Source of the DNA: Rhodobacterales bacterium
GTDB lineage: Bacteria; Pseudomonadota; Alphaproteobacteria; Rhodobacterales; Rhodobacteraceae
NCBI GenBank assembly: GCA_009992615.1
Contig: JAACVA010000215.1
Coordinates: 1-18,017, forward strand
Reading direction: 5' to 3'
Length of the DNA stretch: 18,017 nt
In this document: in pieces, positions 8,083-14,630 of the stretch
How the letters are laid out: the number at the start of each line of letters is the position of its first letter
Position numbering within the stretch: position 1 is the first letter of the stretch
Notes under the pieces: model-generated
What the model was told of the DNA's origin: nothing
What the model saw: the letters and a program-made list of their open reading frames with translations, nothing else
Database searches by the model: none
Made by a program: the position numbers and the translations under genes

Positions 8083-9708
8083 TTATGGCAAAAGAATTGA
8101 CACGATGGGCGGATAGATCAAAAGCACCGACAACGCACACAGCTGAACCGCTATGAAGGGCAGGAAGCCTTTGAATATGTCGGTCAGCGAAATATGCGCC
8201 GGCGCCACGGATTTCAGATAGAACGCGGCCGGGCCGAACGGCGGTGACAGGAAAGACACCTGCATGTTCATACAGAACACCACGCCGAACCATATTGCCA
8301 CATGCCGCGGGTTCAGTTCCCCGAACAAGCCGATCTCGTCGATCGGCAGGCGCAGTACGATGGGCAGAAACACCGGAATGATCAAAAGAACGATCCCCAC
8401 CCAATCCATGAACGCGCCCATGAACAGGAAGATCAGCATCATCACCAGAATGATCCCCATGGTGGGCAGATCGGCCCCCACCACCATATCGGCCACATAA
8501 ACCGGCCCTCCGGCGATGGTATAGGCCCCGGCCAGGGCCGCCGCGCCGATGGTGACCCAGATGATCGTGCCGGTGGATTTCAGTGTGCGCATCAGCGAAT
8601 CCCACACGAGGTCAAAGCTGGCCTCGCCGCGGAACATGGCGATGATCAGAACCGCCACAGCCCCCATGCCCGCCGCCTCGGTGATGCCGGTGATCCCGCC
8701 ATAGATGCTGCCCAGGACGACACCGATCACCACGATCGGCGCGACAAGACCCTTGCCCAGAGACCAGGCCCGCGCCGACCGGGCCCGCCCGAAGACAAGG
8801 TAAATCAGCACAAGTGAAACCGCCACAAGGCCGCCGAAGATCGGCAGGAACGCAGCGGTGCCAAAGGCGATGTCATCACCCGTGTTGCTGGCGTTCTGGC
8901 CTGTCAGTTCGAGAAAAACCACCCGCAGGAACAAAAAGGACGAAAACGCCGCCACGAGGATCGACAGGAACGCCACGAACAGGCCAGCCTTTTCGGCACC
9001 TTGAGGTTCACCCGGTTTTGGCTCGGGCAGAGGGGCATCTTCGGGGTGCATCTGGGTGCGGATGATGATGTAGATGATGATGAAACAGGCCAGCATGAAA
9101 CCGGGCAGGAATGACGCGGTGAACAGCGCCTTGATGCTGGTTTCGGTGATCAGACCATAGATGATCAGAACGATGGATGGCGGAATCATCGTCCCCAGAC
9201 ACCCCGACGCACAGATCGTGCCGATGGCAAGGTTCTGGTTATACCCAAGGCGCAGCATCTGCGGCAGGGCAATCAGGCCCAACAAAACGACCTCGCCGCC
9301 GATGATTCCGCTCATTGCGGCCATGATGACGGCCATGATCGACGTGACGATGGCAATGCCGCCCCTCGTGCGCGACAGCCAGATGCTGAGCGAGGAATAC
9401 ATGTCCTTGGCGATGCCGCTGCGCTCCAGCAGGGCGGCCATGAAGATGAACAGCGGGATGGATATGAGAACGTAATCCGTTAACAGCCCGTATATCTTTT
9501 GCGCCAGGATGTTCAGCGGCCCCGACCCGGGCCGCCCGGTCAGGATGCCGTCGCCAAACGTCCATGGCTGCAACAGCAGCGTGGGTTCGAATTTCATTAC
9601 CAGCACGACGACCGCCATGAAAGCACTGGCCATGCCAAGGGGCATTCCGATCGCCAACAGCACCATCAGGCCCAGCAGCAGAACCAGCGAGATTGTTCCG
9701 ATATCCAT
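8083..9708 (-). CDS. dctM: TRAP transporter large permease DctM, with an internal insertion
   Basis: DctM is the channel-forming subunit of TRAP transporters, which import substrates using a sodium gradient and a periplasmic binding protein. The 541-residue protein shows GMPLGMASAF (21-30), GTMIPPSIVLIIYGLITE (172-189) and GSIYGGITGITEAAGMGA (333-350), all DctM hallmarks. Typical DctM proteins have about 430 residues. The extra length sits at about 220-320, between the two halves, as a Pro/Glu-rich linker and two added hydrophobic segments (242-266 and 281-306). I chose the ATG at 9708, one base after the dctQ stop. The frame is open up to 9762, but a start there would overlap dctQ and add residues without membrane character. 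This insertion type may match the COG4664 (mannitol/chloroaromatic-type) branch, which needs a family search. Confidence 0.93.
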   Translation of the reverse strand: MDIGTISLVLLLGLMVLLAIGMPLGMASAFMAVVVLVMKFEPTLLLQPWTFGDGILTGRPGSGPLNILAQKIYGLLTDYVLISIPLFIFMAALLERSGIAKDMYSSLSIWLSRTRGGIAIVTSIMAVIMAAMSGIIGGEVVLLGLIALPQMLRLGYNQNLAIGTICASGCLGTMIPPSIVLIIYGLITETSIKALFTASFLPGFMLACFIIIYIIIRTQMHPEDAPLPEPKPGEPQGAEKAGLFVAFLSILVAAFSSFLFLRVVFLELTGQNASNTGDDIAFGTAAFLPIFGGLVAVSLVLIYLVFGRARSARAWSLGKGLVAPIVVIGVVLGSIYGGITGITEAAGMGAVAVLIIAMFRGEASFDLVWDSLMRTLKSTGTIIWVTIGAAALAGAYTIAGGPVYVADMVVGADLPTMGIILVMMLIFLFMGAFMDWVGIVLLIIPVFLPIVLRLPIDEIGLFGELNPRHVAIWFGVVFCMNMQVSFLSPPFGPAAFYLKSVAPAHISLTDIFKGFLPFIAVQLCALSVLLIYPPIVSILLP

Positions 9709-9709
9709 C

Positions 9710-10597
9710 TCAGTTCTGTCCCGTCTTGCTTTGGATGGCGCCCCGGGTGACATCCAGATCACCCACGCCTTCGGCGCCCACGGCGCGTTTCAGACGTTCA
9801 AGTTCGTCCTGGTCGATGTCATCGGCGGCGGTGTGCTTCACCGGCGCAAGGTTCCAGTCGGCAATAAGGTTGAGCACGGCCTGCACCGCGACCATCGCCA
9901 CGATGAACAGCACCAGTGGTTTCAATGTCGCCGGAATGGGCGGATCAAAGGCGGTGCCGAATGTTTCCCAGCGCGCAAATTTCTGAAACGCCTCGCCATA
10001 GCCGCCATAGATCAGGAAAAACGCAAACGCCACGATCAGCGCCACGGACACCACATCGCAGGCATGTTGCAGCGGCCGGGGCAGCACATCGTACAACAGG
10101 AAGATGCGGATATGGCTGCGCTGCTGCATCGCGTACAACCCGGCTGTCAGAAAAACGAAACCGGCCAGCCATAGCGACAGTTCATTCGCCCAAAGGGTCG
10201 GCCTTTCAAACACATAGCGTGCGATCACCTCAAAAATCATGACGCAGGTCAACATGATGACCAGCATCATCGTGACCCGGCCGATGAACACCGCCAGCCT
10301 GTCGAACATACCACCCGATTTGTATTCCATCGGCGCAAGGCGCAGCGTCATCATTCCGACAATCAGCAGAATAACCGCGCCGATAGCGGCCAGAAGATCA
10401 AGAATGTCGATGTAATTGCCCAAAACGATCGGCATGTCTGGCGCCACGTCGACGCGGCCCAGAAGTGCTGCAAGCTGATCATTCTGGCCGCCAAATACAA
10501 GAATGAAGGCCGGCATGTGCCAGATCACCCAACCAAAGGTCAGGATGAATCCCGTCGGTGCCAGCCATTCAATCAGGCTGCCAGATTTCTGTTCCAT
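9710..10597 (-). CDS. dctQ: TRAP transporter small permease DctQ, with an N-terminal two-helix extension
   Basis: DctQ is the small membrane subunit that pairs with DctM. The core, about residues 100-250, has the four-helix layout and the conserved RPTLWANELS (132-141) followed by GLYAMQQRSHIRI. The protein is 295 residues, against about 170-180 for ordinary DctQ. The added N-terminal 100 residues contain two clear hydrophobic segments (12-36 and 62-86), giving six predicted helices. A polar C-terminal tail of about 45 residues follows the last helix. I prefer ATG 10597, which has AGGA about 10 nt upstream. A GTG at 10615 would add six residues and cannot be excluded. The dctM start is one base beyond its stop, so the two are translationally coupled. 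Confidence 0.9.
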   Translation of the reverse strand: MEQKSGSLIEWLAPTGFILTFGWVIWHMPAFILVFGGQNDQLAALLGRVDVAPDMPIVLGNYIDILDLLAAIGAVILLIVGMMTLRLAPMEYKSGGMFDRLAVFIGRVTMMLVIMLTCVMIFEVIARYVFERPTLWANELSLWLAGFVFLTAGLYAMQQRSHIRIFLLYDVLPRPLQHACDVVSVALIVAFAFFLIYGGYGEAFQKFARWETFGTAFDPPIPATLKPLVLFIVAMVAVQAVLNLIADWNLAPVKHTAADDIDQDELERLKRAVGAEGVGDLDVTRGAIQSKTGQN

Positions 10598-10622
10598 GGC
10601 TTTGTATTCCTGCACCTGACCG

Positions 10623-10662
10623 AAAAAGAGATGCGGCGGGCCCCTGCTGTCAGGGGCCCGCC
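10623..10662 (-). terminator. Strong hairpin between dctP and dctQ, possible attenuator
   Basis: The arms 10635-10646 and 10651-10662 (GGCGGGCCCCTG and its exact complement) form a 12-bp perfect GC-rich stem with a 4-base loop. On the minus strand it lies 16 nt after the dctP stop, and a run of five T follows after 7 nt (10627-10623). The T-run is displaced from the stem, so it is an imperfect intrinsic terminator. It may terminate part of the transcripts or protect the dctP mRNA end, raising binding protein over permease. Confidence 0.65.
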
Positions 10663-10678
10663 AAACCGTGAAGCGCGA

Positions 10679-11704
10679 TCAGTTGTTCGCAACAAGACCC
10701 AGTTGCGACAGATAGGCGAGATGCGATTCGACCAGAGCCTTGGCTTCGGGCGTATCCGCAAACTCAGGCCAGGTGGACTGCGCAGCGGCGCGGAAAGTGG
10801 CCAGGTCTTCTTCGCTCCACGCGCTGAGGGTGACACCCTGCTGACGCAGTTCGGCGGCGGCTTCGGCATTCGCCTTTTCAAAGGTCAACGCCGTGCGCAA
10901 GGCCAGGCTTTCCATTGCGGTCGAGATGATCGCGCGGTGGTGTTCCGGCATCGCATCCCAGACGTTCTTGTTGCAGGCCAGGTGATCGGACGGCATCGAG
11001 TGGAAGCCGGGGAAGTTGCTGTACTTCACCAGATCGTACAGGCCGATCGATTTGTTGTTGGCCAGACCCGAGTAATCGGTGGCGTCGATGATGCCGGTTT
11101 CCAGCGCGGTGAACACTTCGGTGAAATCCATCACGATGGGTGATGCGCCGAGTTTCTCAAAGATCTTGGTTTCCATGCCCGGAGGCGACCGGAATTTCCA
11201 GTTTTTCAGATCGGCGATGCCGGTAATCGGCTTTTTCGAGGCCAGGCTTTCCTGACCATAGACCCACCAGCCGATCAGCTGCATGTCGAACTTGTTGTAC
11301 AGCTCTTGCGCTGCTTCGAGACCGCCACCGAAGTACAGCCAGCTCAGCTGTTGGTAGGGCGTGGAATAGCCGCCCATGATGTCACCGACGAACTGGAACG
11401 CGCTGTTCTTGCCGGTCTGATAGGCCCCGCCGGTCATGTCACAATCCAGAATACCGGTGGCAGCAGCATCGAAGGTTTCCACGGTTTTCACCACGGATGA
11501 GGCGAAGAACGGTTCGATGTTGATCTCGCCATTCGACATGGTTTCGATCTTGTCAAAGAATTCCTGCGCCAGCTGGCCCGACACCTGTTCCGAGTTGTAG
11601 TGGGTCTGAATCCGCAGATTCGTGGTTTGCGCAACCGCGACCGAACCGGTCGCAAGAAGCGTGGTGGCCGCCAGCGAAGCAACGGCTTTCTTGGTGAAAT
11701 TCAT
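10679..11704 (-). CDS. dctP: TRAP transporter periplasmic solute-binding protein DctP
   Basis: This 341-residue binding protein captures the substrate in the periplasm and delivers it to DctQM. The N terminus is a Sec signal peptide: MNFTKK, a hydrophobic stretch, then an AVA-Q cleavage site after about residue 25. The fold markers of the family are present, including WKFRSPPGM (169-177) with Arg172, the usual carboxylate-binding arginine. FTALETGIIDATD (198-210) is the conserved loop before the substrate-binding region. The YGQESLASKKPITGIADLK segment resembles the branch that travels with enlarged DctQ/DctM. A good ribosome site, GGGAGG, lies five to six nucleotides before ATG. As first gene of the nine-gene unit and divergent to the GntR regulator, it probably has the highest expression. 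The substrate is likely a carboxylate. Confidence 0.95.
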   Translation of the reverse strand: MNFTKKAVASLAATTLLATGSVAVAQTTNLRIQTHYNSEQVSGQLAQEFFDKIETMSNGEINIEPFFASSVVKTVETFDAAATGILDCDMTGGAYQTGKNSAFQFVGDIMGGYSTPYQQLSWLYFGGGLEAAQELYNKFDMQLIGWWVYGQESLASKKPITGIADLKNWKFRSPPGMETKIFEKLGASPIVMDFTEVFTALETGIIDATDYSGLANNKSIGLYDLVKYSNFPGFHSMPSDHLACNKNVWDAMPEHHRAIISTAMESLALRTALTFEKANAEAAAELRQQGVTLSAWSEEDLATFRAAAQSTWPEFADTPEAKALVESHLAYLSQLGLVANN

Positions 11705-11764
11705 TCTGTCCTCCCAGACATTTGGGCACCAGCGTGGCCCGCATGGCCCTCTTTCGGTGCGTCA

Positions 11765-11802
11765 TCTTGTCAGGTTAGCAATTCAGCCCCGCACCGACAA
11801 GA
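11765..11802. promoter_or_regulatory. Candidate operator pair TCTTGTC-N24-GACAAGA over the dctP promoter
   Basis: TCTTGTC (11765-11771) and GACAAGA (11796-11802) form an inverted pair. On the minus strand one arm overlaps the predicted -35 and the other begins directly after the predicted -10 of dctP. A third copy lies at 11864-11870. The layout fits a repressor that blocks polymerase, most simply the adjacent GntR/FCD protein. This is inference: the heptamer also occurs in coding sequence elsewhere in the window, for example Asp-Lys codons of dnaK. Confidence 0.45.
11772..11800 (-). promoter_or_regulatory. Predicted sigma-70-type promoter of dctP
   Basis: On the minus strand, TTGTCG (11800-11795) and TAACCT (11777-11772) are separated by 17 nt. 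The -10 match is weak, but an AT-rich stretch of about 50 bp lies directly upstream of the -35 (11803-11854), as expected for an UP element. The transcript would have a leader of roughly 60 nt before the dctP ATG. Confidence 0.4.
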
Positions 11803-11850
11803 AAATTCCAGAAATATAAAAATATTGAAATTTCATTTGTTATTCGATTT

Positions 11851-11871
11851 TATACTCTTGCGTGACAAGAG
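11851..11871 (+). promoter_or_regulatory. Possible gntR -10 box and adjoining palindrome
   Basis: TATACT (11851-11856) is a good -10 hexamer. TTGAAA at 11825-11830 is a possible -35, but the 20-nt spacing is long. The -10 overlaps the palindrome CTCTTG-CGTGA-CAAGAG (11855-11871), which includes the third GACAAGA copy. This would place it at the transcription start and just upstream of the gntR start codon at 11885, suggesting autoregulation. Confidence 0.4.
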
Positions 11872-11884
11872 GCGAACCTGACCC

Positions 11885-12583
11885 ATGGCAGCCAAGATCG
11901 ATACACCGGCCATTTACGAAAGTATGCGACACAAACTGGTCACGGCGGTATTTCCGCCCGGTCAAAAGTTGAAGCCGGCTGTTTTGATCGGGGATTATGG
12001 GTGTTCGATCAATACCTTGCGCGAGGTTCTTCTGCGCCTGTCCGCCGTTGGATTGGTGACATTCGAAGATCAGCGCGGGTTTCGCGCCTGCGCTGCGTCG
12101 GCCCGACGCCAACATGATCTGACCCGGTTCCGCATCCTGCTGGAACAGGAAGGAGCAACCCATTCGATCCGCAATGGCGGGCTGGAATGGGAGGCGCGCC
12201 TGACCGCCGCCCATCACAAACTGTGGCACATCGAATCCCACATCGCAGATCAGGGAGAGATCGCCCCCATGGTCGATCTTTGGTGCGCCGCCGAGTGGGA
12301 GTTTCACGACACCCTGATGTCAGCCTGCGATTCGGCTTTGCTGCGCCAGACATTTGCGCAGATCTACGACCAGTTCCGTCAACAGATGGTGACCAGAGAA
12401 AACAACTTTGGCTATTTTTCCGGCAATTTGCAGGAACATGCCGACATCGTCGCGGCCGCGCTGGACCGCGACGAACCTCTGGTGCGTCGGCGGATTCACG
12501 ATCATCTGTCGCGCAACCTGATCACAATCGGCGTGTCGGACGCGACGGCTCAGTCGCGCTTCAGCTCGACCGCCGGGGCATAG
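11885..12583 (+). CDS. GntR-family transcriptional regulator, FadR/FCD subfamily
   Basis: This 232-residue DNA-binding regulator has an N-terminal winged helix (about residues 8-72). It shows the family opening IYESMRHKLVTAVFPPGQKLKP and the recognition segment CSINTLREVLLRLSAVGLV (40-58). An all-helical FCD ligand domain follows, with likely metal ligands Glu137 or Asp131, His141, His185 and His205/His207. FCD regulators usually bind carboxylate ligands. The gene is divergent from dctP with only 180 bp between start codons, so it is the natural controller of the transport and catabolism unit, probably a repressor relieved by the substrate or an intermediate. The first helix ends in the usual PPGQKL, which supports the chosen ATG, although its ribosome site (AGAGG, about 12 nt upstream) is distant. 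The last 34 bp overlap the convergent cysQ gene. Confidence 0.9.
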   Translation: MAAKIDTPAIYESMRHKLVTAVFPPGQKLKPAVLIGDYGCSINTLREVLLRLSAVGLVTFEDQRGFRACAASARRQHDLTRFRILLEQEGATHSIRNGGLEWEARLTAAHHKLWHIESHIADQGEIAPMVDLWCAAEWEFHDTLMSACDSALLRQTFAQIYDQFRQQMVTRENNFGYFSGNLQEHADIVAAALDRDEPLVRRRIHDHLSRNLITIGVSDATAQSRFSSTAGA

Positions 12584-13347
12584 GCAATAAAGAACGGATT
12601 GGCGAAACCCGGTTTGCCATAGGTCAGCGGCGTGTGATCGTCGAACCGCACGACATGGCCACCCGCCCCGTGCAGCACGGCATGGCCCGCCGCCGTGTCC
12701 CATTCCATCGTCCGACCCAGGCGGGGGTACAGATCGGCCTCGCCCGTCGCCACCAGACAGAATTTCAAGGACGAACCTGCGCTTTTCATGTCGGCCACGA
12801 CATATTTTGAAATGTAGTCATCGGTGGCCTGATCGCGGTGCGATTTGCTGGCCACCACCATCAGGGCCTGGTTGTCGGGCTGTGACACCGCGATCTGCGT
12901 CGTGTCGCCCGGCGTATCCTTGGCAAAAGGACCGGTCTCTTCCACCGACCGACCCGTGGCCGTGGTATAGAACAGCCGCCCCTTGGCCGGCGCATAGACC
13001 ACACCGCGGATCGGCGCCCCATCCACCACATAGGCGATGTTGACGGTGAAATCGCCGCGCCGCTGCACGAATTCCTTTGTGCCGTCCAGCGGATCGACGA
13101 TCAGAAATGTGGTGGCCTGCACCGTGTGAGATGCGGCCTGTTCCTCGGTCACCAACGCAACATCGGGGAAGGCCGCGCGCAGACCGGCCGAGATGATCGC
13201 ATCGGCGGCTTCGTCCGCCTCGGTCACCGGGCTGGCGTCGGATTTTGTCTTTACTTCAAAATCCGGGCCATCGTAAATTTCCATGATCCGGTCCCCCGCC
13301 TGAAGCGAAAGCCGCCGCATGACCTGGGTGAGGGTGTCAAAATCCAT
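12550..13347 (-). CDS. cysQ: 3'(2'),5'-bisphosphate nucleotidase CysQ (inositol monophosphatase superfamily)
   Basis: CysQ hydrolyses 3'-phosphoadenosine 5'-phosphate to AMP, clearing the by-product of sulfate assimilation and sulfotransfer. The 265-residue length is normal. The metal-site motifs are present in order: VTEADEAAD (41-49), VTEE (66-69), DPLDGTKEF (85-93) and EWDTAAGHAVL (215-225). KSAGSSLKFCLVATGEADLYPR (188-209) is the typical substrate region. The closely related SuhB-type inositol phosphatases share these motifs, but the PFAKDT/GxSxxxR pattern and length favour CysQ. The start at 13347 has CAGGA about 9 nt upstream. The 3' end overlaps the gntR gene by 34 bp in convergent orientation, and no terminator is seen between them. 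It looks unrelated to the catabolic unit. Confidence 0.9.
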   Translation of the reverse strand: MDFDTLTQVMRRLSLQAGDRIMEIYDGPDFEVKTKSDASPVTEADEAADAIISAGLRAAFPDVALVTEEQAASHTVQATTFLIVDPLDGTKEFVQRRGDFTVNIAYVVDGAPIRGVVYAPAKGRLFYTTATGRSVEETGPFAKDTPGDTTQIAVSQPDNQALMVVASKSHRDQATDDYISKYVVADMKSAGSSLKFCLVATGEADLYPRLGRTMEWDTAAGHAVLHGAGGHVVRFDDHTPLTYGKPGFANPFFIAYAPAVELKRD

Positions 13348-13504
13348 GGGCGTATGTCCTGCCTAGTCTAATTGTCGCCAAATTCACATGGCAAGTGTTT
13401 CTCATCCGTACGGACCTTATGCTATGGTGTGCAGGGATCGGCAAGAAATCCGTGCAGCAATATCCCTTCGCGCCCTCGGGCCATGAACCGGCAGGCTAAC
13501 CCAG

Positions 13505-14323
13505 ATGTTTCAGCGTCAGACCCGCGACACGTTCAGCAGCGCCACCAGCATTCTGGAGCTGATCTATCACAACACGGTGCGCAGCATCCGCAAGACGCAT
13601 TCCAACGCCTTGATGTCGATCCTGATGAACATCCTGCAAACGGTCATCTTCGTTGCTGCGTTCTTTTTGCTGTTCACGGTTCTTGGGATGCGCGGCAGCG
13701 CCATTCGCGGCGATTTCATGGTCTACATCATGTCGGGGATCTTCCTGTACATGGTTCATACCCGCACCGTGACTGCTGTTCTGGGGTCGGAAGGGCCGGC
13801 CAGCGCAATGATGAAACACGCGCCGATGACCACCGCCATTGCCATCGCCTCGGCCGCTCTGGGGTCGCTCTATATTCAGGTGTTGTCGATGGGTATCGTG
13901 TTGTATTTTTATCATGTGATCTGGGGGCCGATCCACATCGCCGATCCCACCGGGGCCTTTGCCATGGTGTTGCTGTCGTGGTTTTCGGGGTTTGCGGTCG
14001 GCATGATCTTTTTGGCGCTGAAGCCATGGGCGCCTTCGATCGTGAACATCCTGGCCATGGTCTATACCCGGGCCAACATGATCGCGTCAGGCAAGATGTT
14101 CGTTGCCAACAAACTGCCCGCGACGATGTTGCCGTTTTTCGACTGGAACCCCTTGTTCCACACGATTGATCAGGCGCGGGGCTTTGCCTTCATCAACTAT
14201 TCGCCGCACAATTCCAGCACCGACTATCCACTTTATGTTGCGTTGGCGCTGTTGATGGTGGGGCTGATGGGCGAGTTTTACACACGCAACCATGCCTCGA
14301 TGAGTTGGGGCGCCCGGCGATGA
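13505..14323 (+). CDS. ABC-2-type polysaccharide-export permease (KpsM-like), no adjacent ATPase
   Basis: This 272-residue membrane protein matches the inner-membrane permease of ABC exporters that move capsular or O-antigen polysaccharides. A polar N-terminal segment with ELIYHNTVRSIRKTHSN precedes about six hydrophobic segments (37-61, 68-87, 108-138, 147-171, 176-195, 243-260). The conserved C-terminal-half motif FFDWNPLFHTIDQARGFAF (211-229) is diagnostic of this permease group. No KpsT-like ATPase, KpsE/KpsD or glycosyltransferase gene is in the window, so the ATPase is either elsewhere or lost. The ribosome site is weak (GGCAGG about 9 nt upstream). The start follows a 157-bp divergent gap after cysQ, in which no convincing promoter was recognised. 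Substrate is unknown. The reading frame is intact, so it is probably functional. Confidence 0.82.
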   Translation: MFQRQTRDTFSSATSILELIYHNTVRSIRKTHSNALMSILMNILQTVIFVAAFFLLFTVLGMRGSAIRGDFMVYIMSGIFLYMVHTRTVTAVLGSEGPASAMMKHAPMTTAIAIASAALGSLYIQVLSMGIVLYFYHVIWGPIHIADPTGAFAMVLLSWFSGFAVGMIFLALKPWAPSIVNILAMVYTRANMIASGKMFVANKLPATMLPFFDWNPLFHTIDQARGFAFINYSPHNSSTDYPLYVALALLMVGLMGEFYTRNHASMSWGARR

Positions 14324-14334
14324 TCGTTCAACCC

Positions 14335-14356
14335 CCAACACAGGCCCAACACAGGC
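14335..14356. repeat. 11-bp tandem direct repeat, two copies
   Basis: CCAACACAGGC occurs twice in direct succession (14335-14345 and 14346-14356), immediately after the permease stop. No coding or structural role is evident. It lies in the 300-bp non-coding stretch upstream of dnaK. Confidence 0.6.
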
Positions 14357-14486
14357 CCGCCACGAGGCCGCGCCGGACAGGTGTTGCCCAATGATGATCT
14401 GCGCCACACGTTCGACACCACCGTGCGGGGGATCGTAGCCGGCCATCAACCCGGACCGCACAGCAAAGATTCCGTGGTTCGCGCCG

Positions 14487-14515
14487 CTTGCAGGCCCCAT
14501 ATCAGCCCCTTATAT
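14487..14515 (+). promoter_or_regulatory. Sigma-32 (RpoH) heat-shock promoter of dnaK-dnaJ
   Basis: CTTG (14487-14490) is followed by an 18-nt spacer and CTTATAT (14509-14515). This matches the alphaproteobacterial heat-shock consensus CTTG-N17/18-CYTATNT, as I recall it. Transcription should begin near 14521-14523, giving a leader of about 105-110 nt before the dnaK ATG. The remaining part of the 14324-14630 gap holds the 11-bp tandem repeat and leader hairpins but no convincing gene. Confidence 0.8.
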
Positions 14516-14530
14516 ACCCCGAGACGCCCA

Positions 14531-14580
14531 GCCGGGGGCTTTGTTCCCGGCATTTTAATTGGGATCGCCGGGGAAATGCC
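14531..14580 (+). promoter_or_regulatory. Two mutually exclusive hairpins in the dnaK leader
   Basis: GCCGGG (14531-14536) pairs with CCCGGC (14546-14551), with two possible wobble pairs inside. GGCATTT (14549-14555) also pairs with AAATGCC (14574-14580). They share bases 14549-14551, so only one can form fully. Neither covers the ribosome site at 14616-14622, so a classical RNA thermometer is not shown. Confidence 0.35.
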
Positions 14581-14615
14581 GCACCGCGGGTTGCCCTGCA
14601 TATATATCGCCTGAG

Positions 14616-14622
14616 AAGAGGA
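14616..14622 (+). promoter_or_regulatory. Ribosome binding site deciding the dnaK start
   Basis: AAGAGGA lies 8 nt before the ATG at 14631 but only 2 nt before the in-frame ATG at 14625. The spacing selects 14631, which also gives the canonical DnaK start MAKVIGIDLG. Confidence 0.75.
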
Positions 14623-14630
14623 CCATGAGC

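Noticed and set aside
13348..13504. Promoters for cysQ and the permease in the divergent gap
   Set aside because: Only isolated hexamers such as TTGTCG and TATGCT were found, with no acceptable -35/-10 spacing.
14320..14394. A 24-codon frame overlapping the permease stop
   Set aside because: It is very short, low in complexity and includes the 11-bp tandem repeat. There is no support for translation.
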